A DNA stretch of 64,000 nt from Pseudothioclava arenosa (GCF_002358085.1 NZ_NTJD01000004.1:124001-188000); one strand, 5' to 3'; shown: positions 42,537 through 52,098, numbered from the stretch's first letter. A program made the numbers and translations. Notes: generated from the letters alone by a model not told the origin.

Positions 42537-45500
42537 ATGGAGCATTTTCTTCTTTCGGGCGCCCCCGAGGGCTTCGACGCGCGGCTGGTGGCGAAGGAGC
42601 TTGGGCGCGGCAAATCCGTCATTCACATCGCGCGCGACGATCGCCGGCTTGAGGCGATGCGCGCGGCGCTGAGTTTTTTCGCGCCTGACGCGGTAGTGCT
42701 GAGCTTCCCGGCCTGGGATTGCCTGCCTTATGACCGCGTCTCTCCGAACCCCGATGTATCCGCCGCGCGGATGGCCTTGCTCGCAGGGCTGCAGGCGGGG
42801 CTGCGCGGGCCGGTGGTGTTGCTGACCACGCTTTCGGCGGCGATGCAGCGGGTGCCCGCGCGCGACCTGTTGGCTAGCGCAAGCTTCTCGGTCCGCGTCG
42901 GCGAGCGTGTGGACGAATCCGCGCTGCGTGCCTTCCTCGTGCGTATGGGGTTCAGCCCGGCCTCGACCGTCTCGGAGCCCGGCGATTACGCGATCCGCGG
43001 CGGCATCATCGACATTTTCCCGCCGGGCGAGGGTGGCCCGGTGCGGCTGGACCTTTTTGGCGATGTGCTCGACGGCGCGCGCCGCTTCGATCCGGTCACG
43101 CAGCGCACCACCGAAAAGCTGAAGGCGGTCGATCTGGCACCCGTCTCCGAAGTGATCCTCGACGAGCCCTCGATCACGCGGTTCCGGCAGAATTACCGCA
43201 TCGAATTCGGCGCGGGCGGCGCGGAAGACCCGCTCTACGAGGCGGTCAGCGCCGGGCGCAAACACGCGGGGATGGAGCATTGGCTGGGCTTCTTTCAGGA
43301 ACGCCTTGAAACGATCTTCGACTACCTGCCCGAGGCCTCGGTCATGCTCGACGACCAGATCGAGGCGCAGCGCGAGGCCCGCTGGATCTCGATCTCGGAC
43401 CAATATGACACGCGGCGCGAGGCGATGACGCGGCGCGACCGGCTCGACAGCGTCTATAAACCCGCGCCGCCGGGGCTTCTCTATCTTGACGAAGCGGGTT
43501 GGGCAGGCGCGCTTGCGCCGCGCCGCGTCGTGCGGCTGCAGGTGCTGGCTGCGCCGCCCGGACCCAATATCCTGAACGCGGGCGGGCGGATCGGGCGCAA
43601 TTTCGCGCCCGAGCGTCAGGTCGAGAACCTCAGCCTGTTCAGCGCGCTGAAAACCCATGTCGAGGCGCGGCTGGCGCTGGGCCCGGTGGTGATTGCCTCT
43701 TGGTCCGAGGGCGCGCGCGAACGCCTCAAGGGGCTGATGGAGGACGAGGGGCTGTTGGGCGCGCGGCTCATCCGCGACGCGCGCGAGCTGGGCGCGGGGG
43801 TGAACCTCGCGGTCTGGGCGCTCGATCAGGGCTTCGAGGTCGAGGGCAGCGCGCCGATCACCGTGATCTCCGAGCAGGACGTGCTGGGCGACCGGCTGGT
43901 CTCGCGCCCGAAGCGCCGCCGCAAGGCCGAGAACTTCCTGACCGAGCATCAGACGCTCAGCCCCGGAGATCTGGTGGTGCATGTCGATCATGGCGTCGGA
44001 CGCTACAAGGGGCTGGAAACGATCACGGCGCTCGGCGCGCCCCATGATTGCGTCTGGCTCGAATATGCGGGCGGCGACCGGCTGTACCTGCCGGTCGAGA
44101 ACATCGAGTTGCTTAGCCGCTTCGGCCATGAAGACGGGCTTCTGGACAAGCTCGGCGGTGGCGCCTGGCAGGCGAAGAAGGCCAAGCTCAAGGAGCGCAT
44201 CCGCCAGATCGCCGACAAGCTGATGCGGATCGCGGCCGAGCGCCACCTGCGCAAGGCGGCCGTTCTGGACGTGCCCCATCACGACTGGGAAGCGTTTTCC
44301 GCGCGCTTCCCCTATTCGGAAACCGACGACCAGATGGCGGCGATCGAGGATGTGGTGCATGACCTCGGCTCGGGCACGCCGATGGACCGCCTCGTCGTGG
44401 GCGATGTCGGTTTTGGCAAGACCGAGGTCGCGATGCGCGCGGCCTTTGTCGCGGCTTCGGCGGGCCAGCAGGTCGCGGTGATCGCGCCGACGACCTTGCT
44501 CGCGCGCCAGCATTACAAGACCTTCGCGGACCGCTTCCGGGGCACCGCGATCAACGTGCGCCCGCTCTCGCGTTTTGTCTCCGCCAAGGCCGCCGCCGAG
44601 ACCCGCGCGGGGCTGGCCGACGGCTCGGTCGATATCGTGATCGGCACCCATGCGGTGCTGGCGAAATCGGTGAAATTCGCGCGCCTCGGGTTGATGATCA
44701 TCGACGAAGAGCAGCATTTCGGCGTGAACCACAAGGAGCGCCTGAAAGAGATGCGCTCGGAAATCCACGTGCTCACGCTGACCGCGACGCCGATCCCGCG
44801 CACGCTGCAGATGAGCCTCACGGGCGTGCGCGACCTCTCGATCATCGGCACGCCGCCGGTCGACCGCCTCGCGATCCGCACCTATGTCAGCGAGTTCGAC
44901 ACGGTGACCATCCGCGAGGCACTGTTGCGCGAACATTATCGCGGCGGCCAGAGTTTCTACGTCGTGCCGCGCATCTCGGACCTGCCCGAGATCGAGGAGT
45001 TCCTGCAGACCCACGTGCCCGAGGTGCGCTATCTTGTGGCGCATGGGCAGATGGCGGCGGGCGAGCTTGATGACCGGATGAACGCGTTTTACGACGGCAA
45101 ATACGACGTTCTTCTGGCCACGACGATCGTGGAATCCGGCCTCGATATTCCGACCGCGAACACGATGGTGGTGCATCGCGCCGACATGTTCGGCCTGTCG
45201 CAGCTTTACCAGATCCGTGGCCGGGTGGGGCGCGCCAAGACCCGCGCCTATTGCTATCTGACCACGAAGCCGCGCCTGCCTCTGACGCCGCAAGCGACGA
45301 AGCGGCTGCGGCTTCTGGGCTCGCTCGACAGTCTGGGCGCGGGTTTCAGCCTCGCTTCGCAGGACCTTGACCTGCGCGGCGCCGGCAACCTTCTGGGCGA
45401 GGAGCAATCGGGCCATATCAAGGAGGTCGGCTACGAGCTTTACCAGGCGATGCTGGAAGAGACGATCGCCAAGCTGAAATCGGGTGCGCTGGGCGAGATC

Positions 45501-45974
45501 GAGGCCGACGGCCAATGGGCGCCGCAGATCAATCTGGGCGTGCCGGTGATGATCCCGGAAAGCTATGTGACCGATCTGGATGTGCGCCTCGGCCTCTATC
45601 GCCGCCTCTCGGGGCTGCAGAAGAAGGTCGAGTTCGAGGGCTTCGCGGCCGAGTTGATCGACCGCTTCGGCCCGCTGCCGCGCGAGGTGAACACGCTCTT
45701 GGTGGTGGTGCGGATCAAGGCGATGTGCAAGCGCGCCCATATCGCGCGGCTCGACGCCGGGCCGAAGGGCGCGACGATCCAGTTTCACAACGACAAGTTC
45801 CCGAACCCCGCGGGGCTGGTGGAGTTCATCACCGCGCAGGCAGGGCGCGCGAAAATCTCGGGCAACAAGCTGTCGCTGCTGCAGGACTGGACGAACGAGG
45901 CCGAGCGGCTCAAGGGCGCCTTTGCGCTGGCGCGCGATCTGGCGGTAAAAGTGGCGGCGCCGGGCAAGGGGTGA
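42537..45974 (+). CDS. mfd: Transcription-repair coupling factor Mfd
   Basis: A 1145-residue DNA translocase that removes stalled RNA polymerase and recruits UvrA. UvrB-homology region (about 1-330), RNA polymerase interaction domain starting SPGDLVVHVDHGVGRYKGLE (about 475-494), helicase Walker A GDVGFGKTEVAMRAAF (about 620-635), DEEQ box IIDEEQHFGVNHKERLK (about 721-737), TRG-type GRVGRAKTRAYCYL, and a C-terminal TRCF domain with LGLYRRLSGLQ. Full length. It starts 38 bases after the preceding membrane protein gene. Confidence 0.96.
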   Translation: MEHFLLSGAPEGFDARLVAKELGRGKSVIHIARDDRRLEAMRAALSFFAPDAVVLSFPAWDCLPYDRVSPNPDVSAARMALLAGLQAGLRGPVVLLTTLSAAMQRVPARDLLASASFSVRVGERVDESALRAFLVRMGFSPASTVSEPGDYAIRGGIIDIFPPGEGGPVRLDLFGDVLDGARRFDPVTQRTTEKLKAVDLAPVSEVILDEPSITRFRQNYRIEFGAGGAEDPLYEAVSAGRKHAGMEHWLGFFQERLETIFDYLPEASVMLDDQIEAQREARWISISDQYDTRREAMTRRDRLDSVYKPAPPGLLYLDEAGWAGALAPRRVVRLQVLAAPPGPNILNAGGRIGRNFAPERQVENLSLFSALKTHVEARLALGPVVIASWSEGARERLKGLMEDEGLLGARLIRDARELGAGVNLAVWALDQGFEVEGSAPITVISEQDVLGDRLVSRPKRRRKAENFLTEHQTLSPGDLVVHVDHGVGRYKGLETITALGAPHDCVWLEYAGGDRLYLPVENIELLSRFGHEDGLLDKLGGGAWQAKKAKLKERIRQIADKLMRIAAERHLRKAAVLDVPHHDWEAFSARFPYSETDDQMAAIEDVVHDLGSGTPMDRLVVGDVGFGKTEVAMRAAFVAASAGQQVAVIAPTTLLARQHYKTFADRFRGTAINVRPLSRFVSAKAAAETRAGLADGSVDIVIGTHAVLAKSVKFARLGLMIIDEEQHFGVNHKERLKEMRSEIHVLTLTATPIPRTLQMSLTGVRDLSIIGTPPVDRLAIRTYVSEFDTVTIREALLREHYRGGQSFYVVPRISDLPEIEEFLQTHVPEVRYLVAHGQMAAGELDDRMNAFYDGKYDVLLATTIVESGLDIPTANTMVVHRADMFGLSQLYQIRGRVGRAKTRAYCYLTTKPRLPLTPQATKRLRLLGSLDSLGAGFSLASQDLDLRGAGNLLGEEQSGHIKEVGYELYQAMLEETIAKLKSGALGEIEADGQWAPQINLGVPVMIPESYVTDLDVRLGLYRRLSGLQKKVEFEGFAAELIDRFGPLPREVNTLLVVVRIKAMCKRAHIARLDAGPKGATIQFHNDKFPNPAGLVEFITAQAGRAKISGNKLSLLQDWTNEAERLKGAFALARDLAVKVAAPGKG

Positions 45975-45992
45975 CCCGCCCGGCGTGCGGCC

Positions 45993-47210
45993 TTAGCGCT
46001 CGGTGCGCTTCATCATCAGCCAGGCAAGCGCCGAACAGATCAGCGTCGCGGTCACGATCGGCCGCGGCGTGCCGTCGAACAACAGCCCCACCGGCGCCGC
46101 GATTGCCACCGCGCCCAGCGTCGAGATCGCCGTGATCACCGAGGCCGCCATCCCGGCGATATGGCCGAGCTTCTGCATCGCCAGCGCGTTCAGGTTGCCG
46201 AAGGTCACGCCCGCCATGAAGAACACCGTCACCGCCCAGGCAAAGACGAAATAGAACCCGTTCGCGGCCTCGGTCACGCCCGACCAGGCCAGCGCGAACA
46301 TGATCGAGGAGGAGACGATCTGCATCAGATAGGCGCCCGAGGCGATGCGATGCATGCCCAGCGTCATCACGAACTTGATGTTGAAGATCGTGCCCGTGCC
46401 CGCCAGCAGCGCCATCGCCGCGAACCAGAGCGCGAAATTCTCGGTCACGCCATGGGCCGCGAAAAGTTGCTGCGCCGAGGACAGGAGCGCGAACATCTGC
46501 CCGAAGCCCAGCGTCAGGATCGCGATGTAGAACCGCACATTCCGGTCGGACAGAACCTCTTTAATCGCCTGCCAGAGCGGGCGCAGATGCAGCGGGCGGC
46601 GACGCTCGGGCGGCAGGGTCTCGGGCTGGCGCAGGAACAGCCAGCTGACCCCGATCAACCCGAAGCCGACGAAGGACCAGAACACCCCGTGCCAGCCCGC
46701 AAAGGAAATGAACACCGCCCCGATCGAGGGCGCGAGTGCCGGCACGAGGATGAAGATCATCATGATGAACGAGGTCACCCGCGCCATCTCGCGCCCGGCA
46801 TAAAGGTCGCGCACCAGCGCCATCGACACGATCCGCGCGCCCGAGGCCCCCAGCCCCTGCACGACCCGCGCGATCAGGAGCGCCTCAAGCGTCTGCGCGT
46901 AAACGGCGGCCACCGAGCCCGCGATATAGATCGCAGCCCCCAGCAGGATGATCGGCCTGCGTCCGAACGTATCCGACAGCGGCCCAACGATGAACGTGCC
47001 GCCCCCCATGCCCAGCATGAAGGCCGTCAGCACCAGCTGCGCGCGGTTCGGATCATCGGGCGAGAAGGTTTTTGCGATCTCGGGGAAGGCGGGCAGCATC
47101 GAGTCGATCGAATAGGCCACGGTCGCGACCAGCATCGCGAGCATCATGGTGAATTCGGCAAGCGAGAGCGTGCGCTCGGGCGTCGAGCTGGCAGGAGAAG
47201 AAGGGGTCAC
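45993..47210 (-). CDS. Bcr/CflA-type MFS efflux transporter
   Basis: A 405-residue, 12-helix major facilitator of the drug:H+ antiporter group. MFS signature GPLSDTFGRRPIILLGA (about 77-93), with TFGRRP as motif A and VQGLGASGARIVSMALVRDLY (about 117-137), the Bcr/CflA-like motif C region. Substrate unknown; multidrug, bicyclomycin or chloramphenicol-type transport is the family norm. Start GTG 47210 with a weak upstream site. It is convergent with mfd. Confidence 0.88.
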   Translation of the reverse strand: MTPSSPASSTPERTLSLAEFTMMLAMLVATVAYSIDSMLPAFPEIAKTFSPDDPNRAQLVLTAFMLGMGGGTFIVGPLSDTFGRRPIILLGAAIYIAGSVAAVYAQTLEALLIARVVQGLGASGARIVSMALVRDLYAGREMARVTSFIMMIFILVPALAPSIGAVFISFAGWHGVFWSFVGFGLIGVSWLFLRQPETLPPERRRPLHLRPLWQAIKEVLSDRNVRFYIAILTLGFGQMFALLSSAQQLFAAHGVTENFALWFAAMALLAGTGTIFNIKFVMTLGMHRIASGAYLMQIVSSSIMFALAWSGVTEAANGFYFVFAWAVTVFFMAGVTFGNLNALAMQKLGHIAGMAASVITAISTLGAVAIAAPVGLLFDGTPRPIVTATLICSALAWLMMKRTER

Positions 47211-47312
47211 GTCAGTAAATCTCTTGAACGGGTGCGCGCACCATAGGCGCTGGCCCGCGCAGGGGCCATTGGTAAGAAACGCGCAGCCGGCTGTGCGTCT
47301 GTGCGCCGAACC

Positions 47313-47960
47313 CTATTGGCGCGGCGCGCTTGGCGCAGCCCCGCGCAGCTCGGTGATGACCTCAAGCCAAAGCTGCGTCGGCTGCGCGCCCTCGATCGCG
47401 TGGGTGTTCGACAGAATGAACGTCGGCACAGCCTTGATCCCGCGCTCGCGCGCATGGGTGTCGCGCAAGAGCACCTCTTCGCGGTCGGCATCCGAGGCCA
47501 GAAGCCGCTCGATCAGCACCGCATCGAGCCCGACCGATTGCGCAATCTCGACCAGTTCGGCACGCTCACCGATATCGCGCCCCTCGACCCAATAGGCCTG
47601 CATCAGCGCGCTGACCACGGGCGTCTGCACCTCTTCGAGCCCCGCCCAGTGGATCAGCCGATGCGCATCAAGCGTGTTCGGCTGGCGTCCGACGCCGAGC
47701 ATGTCGATCGGAATGCCGTCTTCGGCGCAGATTTCCATCACCTGCGCCGTCATGCCGACCGCACCATCCTGGCCGAACTTGGCCTTAAGGTAATCGGCGC
47801 GCGCCATGCCGCCCGCGGGCATCGTCGGGTTCAGCTGAAACGGATGCCAGGCCAGCGAAAACCCGTGATCGGGGCGCTCGGCCAAGGCGCGATCCAGGCG
47901 GATCTTGCCGATGTAGCAAAACGGGCAGACCGGATCGATGAAGATGTCGAGGGGCGTCAT
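47313..47960 (-). CDS. FrnE-like DsbA family oxidoreductase
   Basis: A 215-residue cytosolic thioredoxin-fold protein, DsbA family, FrnE/2-hydroxychromene carboxylate isomerase-like. The active motif is DPVCPFCYIGK (CPFC, about residues 12-15); FQLNPTMPAGG and the cis-Pro region GIKAVPTFILSNTHAIEGAQP are typical of FrnE. Such proteins act as cytosolic disulfide isomerases or polyketide-type enzymes. It sits 3 bases after the acyl-CoA ligase stop, so co-expression is likely. Confidence 0.88.
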   Translation of the reverse strand: MTPLDIFIDPVCPFCYIGKIRLDRALAERPDHGFSLAWHPFQLNPTMPAGGMARADYLKAKFGQDGAVGMTAQVMEICAEDGIPIDMLGVGRQPNTLDAHRLIHWAGLEEVQTPVVSALMQAYWVEGRDIGERAELVEIAQSVGLDAVLIERLLASDADREEVLLRDTHARERGIKAVPTFILSNTHAIEGAQPTQLWLEVITELRGAAPSAPRQ

Positions 47961-47963
47961 GGC

Positions 47964-49478
47964 TTACTCCTTCTCGGGCCAGTCGAGGCGCAGCGCGCGG
48001 CGGTTGATCTTGCCATTGGCGTTATGGGGCAGGGCGGGCAGATGCGCGTAGATCCGCGGCTGCTTGTAGCGCGCCAGAACCGCCTCGGCATGGGCGCAGA
48101 GCGTAGCATCGCTGGCCGTCCCGGTATAGGCCAGCGCGATCACCGAGGCGTCGTCTTTCACGCGCAGCTCGATCGCCGCCACCTCGCCCGCGCCGGGGCA
48201 GGTCGCCATCGCCGCCTCGACCTCCAGCGGCGAAACCCGGAACCCGCCCGCGTTCATCATGTCATCGTCGCGCCCGAGATAGGCGATTGCGCCATCCTCG
48301 GCCATCGACACCGTATCGCCGGTCACGAACCATTCGCCAAAAAAGCGCGAGGCGGTTTCTTCGGGGGCGTTGAAATAGCCCAGGAACAGCCCCGGGTCCG
48401 AGGCATGCACTGCCAGCGTGCCGGGCTGGCCGCGATCGACCACCGCGCCCTCGACATCGAGCACCGCGATCCGGCGCCCGTCCTGCGGATAGCCCGAGGT
48501 GCCTTCGGGGGCGGGGCGCGCGGGCGAGCCCGAGATGAAGGTCGAGCATTCGGACATGCCGAGCGCCTCGTAGATCATCGTGCCGCTCGCCGCGTTCCAG
48601 CGGCTCCGCGTGGCCTCGGGCAGCTTTTCGCCCGCCGAGAGCCCGTGGCGCAGGCGCGGCAGGGCGAGCCTGTCGTGGTGCTTGAGGATCTGCCGGTAAA
48701 CGCCCGGTGCGGCAGCAAAAATCGTCGCGTCAAAGCGTTTCAGCAGCAGCGGGATCTGCGCGGGCTCCACGCCCGCGCCCGGGATCAGCGCCGAGGCGCC
48801 CACCGCCCAAGGGTCCATCAGCCCGGTGCCCAGCGTATAGGTCCAGTTGAAGGCGCCCGCGTGCAAGAGCCGGTCGGCCTCGGAAATCCCGTACCAGCCC
48901 TGATACATCATCTGCCGCGCCCAGATCGCGCGATGGGCATGTGCCACGGCCCGCGCGCGCCCCGAAGTGCCCGAGGTAAAGACCAGATAGGCCAGCCGCT
49001 CGGGATCGCCGAGAACATAGTCGCAAGGCGCCAGCGCCTCGAAGCCGCGCAGCTCGGCCTCGGTCACGACCGGGGCGGGGTGGTCGGGCAGCGCGATACC
49101 TTCGCCCGCAATCACCAGCGCGGGCTCGACATCGCGCGCCATCTTGGTGATCTCGGCCTGCGTCAGCTGCGACGAGGTCGGCACCGGCACAAACCCCGCC
49201 GCGATCGCGCCGAGGAAGGCCACCGGAAATTCGGGCGTATTGCCGAGCCGCAACAGAACCCGGTCGCCCGGCGCAAGGCCCCGCGCCGCCATGCCCGCGC
49301 CCGCGCCGCGCACGGCAGCTTCAAGGCGCGCGTAAGACCAACGTTCGGCCCCGGTCGGGCGCACCACCTGCAGCGCCAGCTTGTCGGGCTGCGCGGGCGC
49401 ATGTCGCAGCACATGGGCCGCCATGTTGAACTGGAGCGGAGGGGGCGGAAGCGGGGTGGATCGGAACTCGGCGCGCAT
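47964..49478 (-). CDS. AMP-binding acyl-CoA synthetase (benzoate-CoA ligase-like)
   Basis: A 504-residue ANL-family enzyme activating an organic acid via an adenylate. AMP motif YLVFTSGTSGRARAVAHAHRA (about 168-188), YEALGMSECSTFISG (about 305-319), DTVSMAEDGAIAYLGRDDDMMNAGGFRVSPLEVE (hinge about 395-430) and catalytic Lys region NANGKINRRALR (about 488-499). The overall pattern is nearest to benzoate-CoA ligases; the true substrate is open. No Shine-Dalgarno is evident at ATG 49478. First of a pair with the FrnE-like gene. Confidence 0.88.
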   Translation of the reverse strand: MRAEFRSTPLPPPPLQFNMAAHVLRHAPAQPDKLALQVVRPTGAERWSYARLEAAVRGAGAGMAARGLAPGDRVLLRLGNTPEFPVAFLGAIAAGFVPVPTSSQLTQAEITKMARDVEPALVIAGEGIALPDHPAPVVTEAELRGFEALAPCDYVLGDPERLAYLVFTSGTSGRARAVAHAHRAIWARQMMYQGWYGISEADRLLHAGAFNWTYTLGTGLMDPWAVGASALIPGAGVEPAQIPLLLKRFDATIFAAAPGVYRQILKHHDRLALPRLRHGLSAGEKLPEATRSRWNAASGTMIYEALGMSECSTFISGSPARPAPEGTSGYPQDGRRIAVLDVEGAVVDRGQPGTLAVHASDPGLFLGYFNAPEETASRFFGEWFVTGDTVSMAEDGAIAYLGRDDDMMNAGGFRVSPLEVEAAMATCPGAGEVAAIELRVKDDASVIALAYTGTASDATLCAHAEAVLARYKQPRIYAHLPALPHNANGKINRRALRLDWPEKE

Positions 49479-49549
49479 GGGATGTTGCTATGCAAGCGGG
49501 CAGGGCGTTGCAAGAGCGGCAGGGCGCCCATCACGCAACGGTGCGTGCC

Positions 49550-49867
49550 CTAGCCCTCGTCGCCAAAGCGCGCGTCGTCGTCATATTCATCCTCGCCCTC
49601 GGGGATGTATTTCACGGAATTGGCGATCGAGTGATTGTCGTGGCTCGGGTCCATCACCACATCGGCGGGCAATTCGCCCATGATCCAGTTGCGGATTTCC
49701 TCGCGCGCGTCGGTTTTGCTCTGGCCGGTGATCTCGGCGATATAGGCGACGAAGGCGTGCTGGTCGCCGTCGATCTCGTCGAGCGCGTCTTCCTCCGCCT
49801 CGTCCCAGCGATCCTGGATCGCCTCGTAGAACGCGTGCCAGTTTTCCTCGATGTGATGCCATTTCAT
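49550..49867 (-). CDS. Acidic CsbD-like small protein
   Basis: A 105-residue, strongly acidic cytosolic protein. The pattern W-H-x-I-E-x-x-W-x-x-F with RWDEAEEDALDEIDGDQHAFV and YIAEITG...AREEIRNW resembles the CsbD stress family (W..VEG.W......WG..T..DL..I.G....L...). The C-terminal third (about 70-105) is a Glu/Asp-rich tail. Start: ATG 49867 with GGGAGGAGACGTCC. Function unknown; a general-stress role is inferred from the CsbD resemblance only. Confidence 0.65.
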   Translation of the reverse strand: MKWHHIEENWHAFYEAIQDRWDEAEEDALDEIDGDQHAFVAYIAEITGQSKTDAREEIRNWIMGELPADVVMDPSHDNHSIANSVKYIPEGEDEYDDDARFGDEG

Positions 49868-49971
49868 GGACGTCTCCTCCCGGGACGCGGGCATGCCCCG
49901 ACCCCTAGAGTTTGCGCCCCAAGGCGCGGAACGGCAATGATTTTTTCGATGCCGCGGGGGGCGATGCCGGC

Positions 49972-50088
49972 TTAGAGCCAGCTTTGCACGGTGCGCGCAC
50001 CCGCCGAGACATCGTCACCCACGCCCGCGACCGTGTTGCAACCGGCCAGAGCCGCCGCGATTGCCACCAAAAGAACCAGTTTCTTCAT
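49972..50088 (-). CDS. Entericidin-type small lipoprotein
   Basis: A 38-residue lipoprotein. MKKLVLLVAIAAALAGC is a signal peptide ending in a lipobox (LAGC, Cys17), followed by NTVAGVGDDVSAG, the entericidin A/B pattern. The family is membrane-associated, linked to stress or lysis in enterics, but in alphaproteobacteria its role is untested. The ATG lies one base after the stop of the binding-protein gene, with GAGGCAG as Shine-Dalgarno inside that gene, so coupled translation is likely. Confidence 0.85.
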   Translation of the reverse strand: MKKLVLLVAIAAALAGCNTVAGVGDDVSAGARTVQSWL

Positions 50089-50089
50089 G

Positions 50090-51910
50090 TCAGTCTGCCT
50101 CATACCACCAGACATCGGGCTGAAAGCCCGGCCAATCCCCGTATAGCGGAAGCCGCTCGGGGAAGTGAAGTTCACGAATATGTGCCAGCCGCGAGACCCG
50201 CGCATACCAGATCGGGATCACATAACGCCCTGCCGTCAGGATGCGGTCAAGTGCCTGCACCGCGGCCACGAAATCCTCTTGCGAACGCGCGTTCAGCATC
50301 GCGTCGATCATCGCCTCGGCGGCGGGCACATCCATGCCCATCAGGTTGCGCGACCCCGGCTCGGTCACGCCGCGCCGGCCCCAGTAAAGATACTGCTCAT
50401 TCCCCGGGCTGAGCGAGGTCGCCACCCAATGCCAGGTCATGTCGAAATCATAGGCGTTGCGGCGCGCGGTATATTGCGCGTCATCCACCATCGCGACCGA
50501 GGGAACAATGCCCAGCCGCCGGAGCGCCTCGACATAGATATCGACGATCGAGGAGGTCTCGGCTGTGCCTTGCTGCAGCAGAATTTCAAAGCGGAACGGC
50601 GCACCGGCGGCGTTTTTCAGAACCCCGTCGCTATCGACTTTCCAGCCGGCTTCCTCCAGCAGCGCGATCGCCTTGCGGGTGTTCTTGCGGTTCAGTTCCG
50701 AGCCGTCCGAGACCGGCAGCGTGTAGCCCGCGATCACGCCCGGCAACAGGCTGTCGGCATAGGGCGCCAGCAGTTCGGCCACCTTGCCGGTCGCGGGGCC
50801 GGGCTGCATCGCCAGCGACGAGTTCGCGAAATAGGAGCTGATGCGGGGCTCGACGCCATCATTCAGCGTCGCGTTGATGAATTCGAAGTTGAACGCCAGC
50901 ATCATCGCTTCGCGCACGCGCCAATCGGCAAAGATCGGATTGCGCGTGTTCATCACGAAGCCCTGAATACCTGAGGGCCGGGCGTGCGGGATCTCGCTCT
51001 TGATGACATCGCCCGAGAGCACCGCCGGGAAGTCGTAATTGCGCGCCCATTTGGCAAGGTTGGTTTCGCGCCAGCTGTCCAGTTCACCGCCTTTGAAGGC
51101 CTCGAAGACGACGCTGCCATCGTTGAAATAATCAAAGCGCATCTCGTCGAAATTATGCCGGCCCCGGTTGAAGGCCAGATCCTTGCCCCACCAGTTCGGA
51201 TCGCGTTCGAGGCTGATGTATTTGCCGGTCTCGACGCGCGCGATCCTGTAGGCGCCCGAGCCGATCGGCGTGGTCATCGTATCCTCGGCGAAGTCGTGCG
51301 CGTCCCATTGCGCCTTTTTCAGCACCGGGCGCATCCCCATGATCAGCGCCAGTTCGCGGTTGGGCTCGGAAAAGGTGAAGCGAACCGAGCGCGGGCCGGT
51401 CTGCTCCATCTTGGCCACCTTGCGCCAGGCGTTCTGATAGCGCGGATGGCCCTGTGTCCCGAGCGTCTCGTAGGACCACATCACATCCTCGACGGTGACC
51501 GGGCTGCCATCCGAGAACCGCGCCTCGGGGCGCAGCGTGAACTCGACCCATTCGCGCGCGTCATCGGTCTCGATGCTTTCGGCAAGCAGCCCATAAAGCG
51601 TGAACGGCTCGTCATAGGAGCGGCCCATCAGCGATTCGGCGACGAAATTCGAGATCGCAACCGGCGCGCGGCCTTTCAGGATCCAGGGGTTGAGCGAGTC
51701 GAAGCTGCCCGATTCGCCCAGACGAATCCGTCCGCCCTTGGGCGCATCGGGATTGGCATAGGGCAGATGCGCGAATCCCTCCTCAAGCGCGGGCGCGCCA
51801 TACATCGCGATCGCATGCTGCGGCTCGGCGCTCGCGACCCCGCCAAGGAAAACAGGGCCCAGAGCCAGAATCGCTGGCGCAAGGGCATGCAGGAGCTTCG
51901 GTCGCATCAT
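50090..51910 (-). CDS. Extracellular solute-binding protein, family 5 (YejA-like)
   Basis: A 606-residue periplasmic oligopeptide-type binding protein. Signal peptide at residues 1-28 (MMRPKLLHALAPAILALG...ASA), then the SBP_bac_5 fold: GGRIRLGESGSFDSLNPWILKG, LAESIETDDAREWVEFTLRPEARFSDG shape, and DVWWYEAD at the end. Length and motifs fit the YejA/long-peptide group rather than short OppA. No permease or ATPase gene is adjacent, so it is an orphan in this window. Start: ATG 51910 or 51907; an upstream ATG at 51958 would spoil the signal peptide. Confidence 0.88.
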   Translation of the reverse strand: MMRPKLLHALAPAILALGPVFLGGVASAEPQHAIAMYGAPALEEGFAHLPYANPDAPKGGRIRLGESGSFDSLNPWILKGRAPVAISNFVAESLMGRSYDEPFTLYGLLAESIETDDAREWVEFTLRPEARFSDGSPVTVEDVMWSYETLGTQGHPRYQNAWRKVAKMEQTGPRSVRFTFSEPNRELALIMGMRPVLKKAQWDAHDFAEDTMTTPIGSGAYRIARVETGKYISLERDPNWWGKDLAFNRGRHNFDEMRFDYFNDGSVVFEAFKGGELDSWRETNLAKWARNYDFPAVLSGDVIKSEIPHARPSGIQGFVMNTRNPIFADWRVREAMMLAFNFEFINATLNDGVEPRISSYFANSSLAMQPGPATGKVAELLAPYADSLLPGVIAGYTLPVSDGSELNRKNTRKAIALLEEAGWKVDSDGVLKNAAGAPFRFEILLQQGTAETSSIVDIYVEALRRLGIVPSVAMVDDAQYTARRNAYDFDMTWHWVATSLSPGNEQYLYWGRRGVTEPGSRNLMGMDVPAAEAMIDAMLNARSQEDFVAAVQALDRILTAGRYVIPIWYARVSRLAHIRELHFPERLPLYGDWPGFQPDVWWYEAD

Positions 51911-52014
51911 GGAAACAATTCCCAGTTTGGCTGTATTTTCAGTCGCAAAGCTAAACATGCTCACGAGGCTGCGCAAACTTTTCCCTTTCGCCTTGGCGAG
52001 GAAGCGCTTATAAA

Positions 52015-52098
52015 AGACTCACTGCTCGATAGGTTTCTTGCCTGTATGAAACCTGCCTCATGACTTGGCGCCCGCTCTTTAGCGGGCGCTTTTTTTAT
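52015..52098 (+). ncRNA. Candidate small RNA, two hairpins plus strong terminator
   Basis: On the plus strand, AGGTTTC-TTGCCTGTAT-GAAACCT (52031-52054) forms a 7-bp stem, then the single-stranded GCCTCATGACTT, then a 9-bp terminator stem followed by seven T. No plus-strand protein gene lies upstream; the neighbouring gene on that side is on the minus strand. TATAAA (52009-52014) could be a -10 box, giving an RNA of about 80 bases. A five-codon frame, ATG AAA CCT GCC TCA TGA, is embedded. Alternative: a leader/attenuator of bdhA. Confidence 0.55.
52068..52096 (+). terminator. Strong intrinsic terminator
   Basis: GCGCCCGCT-CTTT-AGCGGGCGC (52068-52089) followed by TTTTTTT (52090-52096). It is one of the best terminators in the window and has no protein gene upstream on its strand. 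Confidence 0.9.

Noticed and set aside
42174-45788. 1204-codon open frame on the minus strand opposite mfd
   Set aside because: It is a by-product of GC-rich codon use; the plus strand encodes a complete Mfd with all motifs, and the antisense translation is Arg/His-rich without domains or a binding site.
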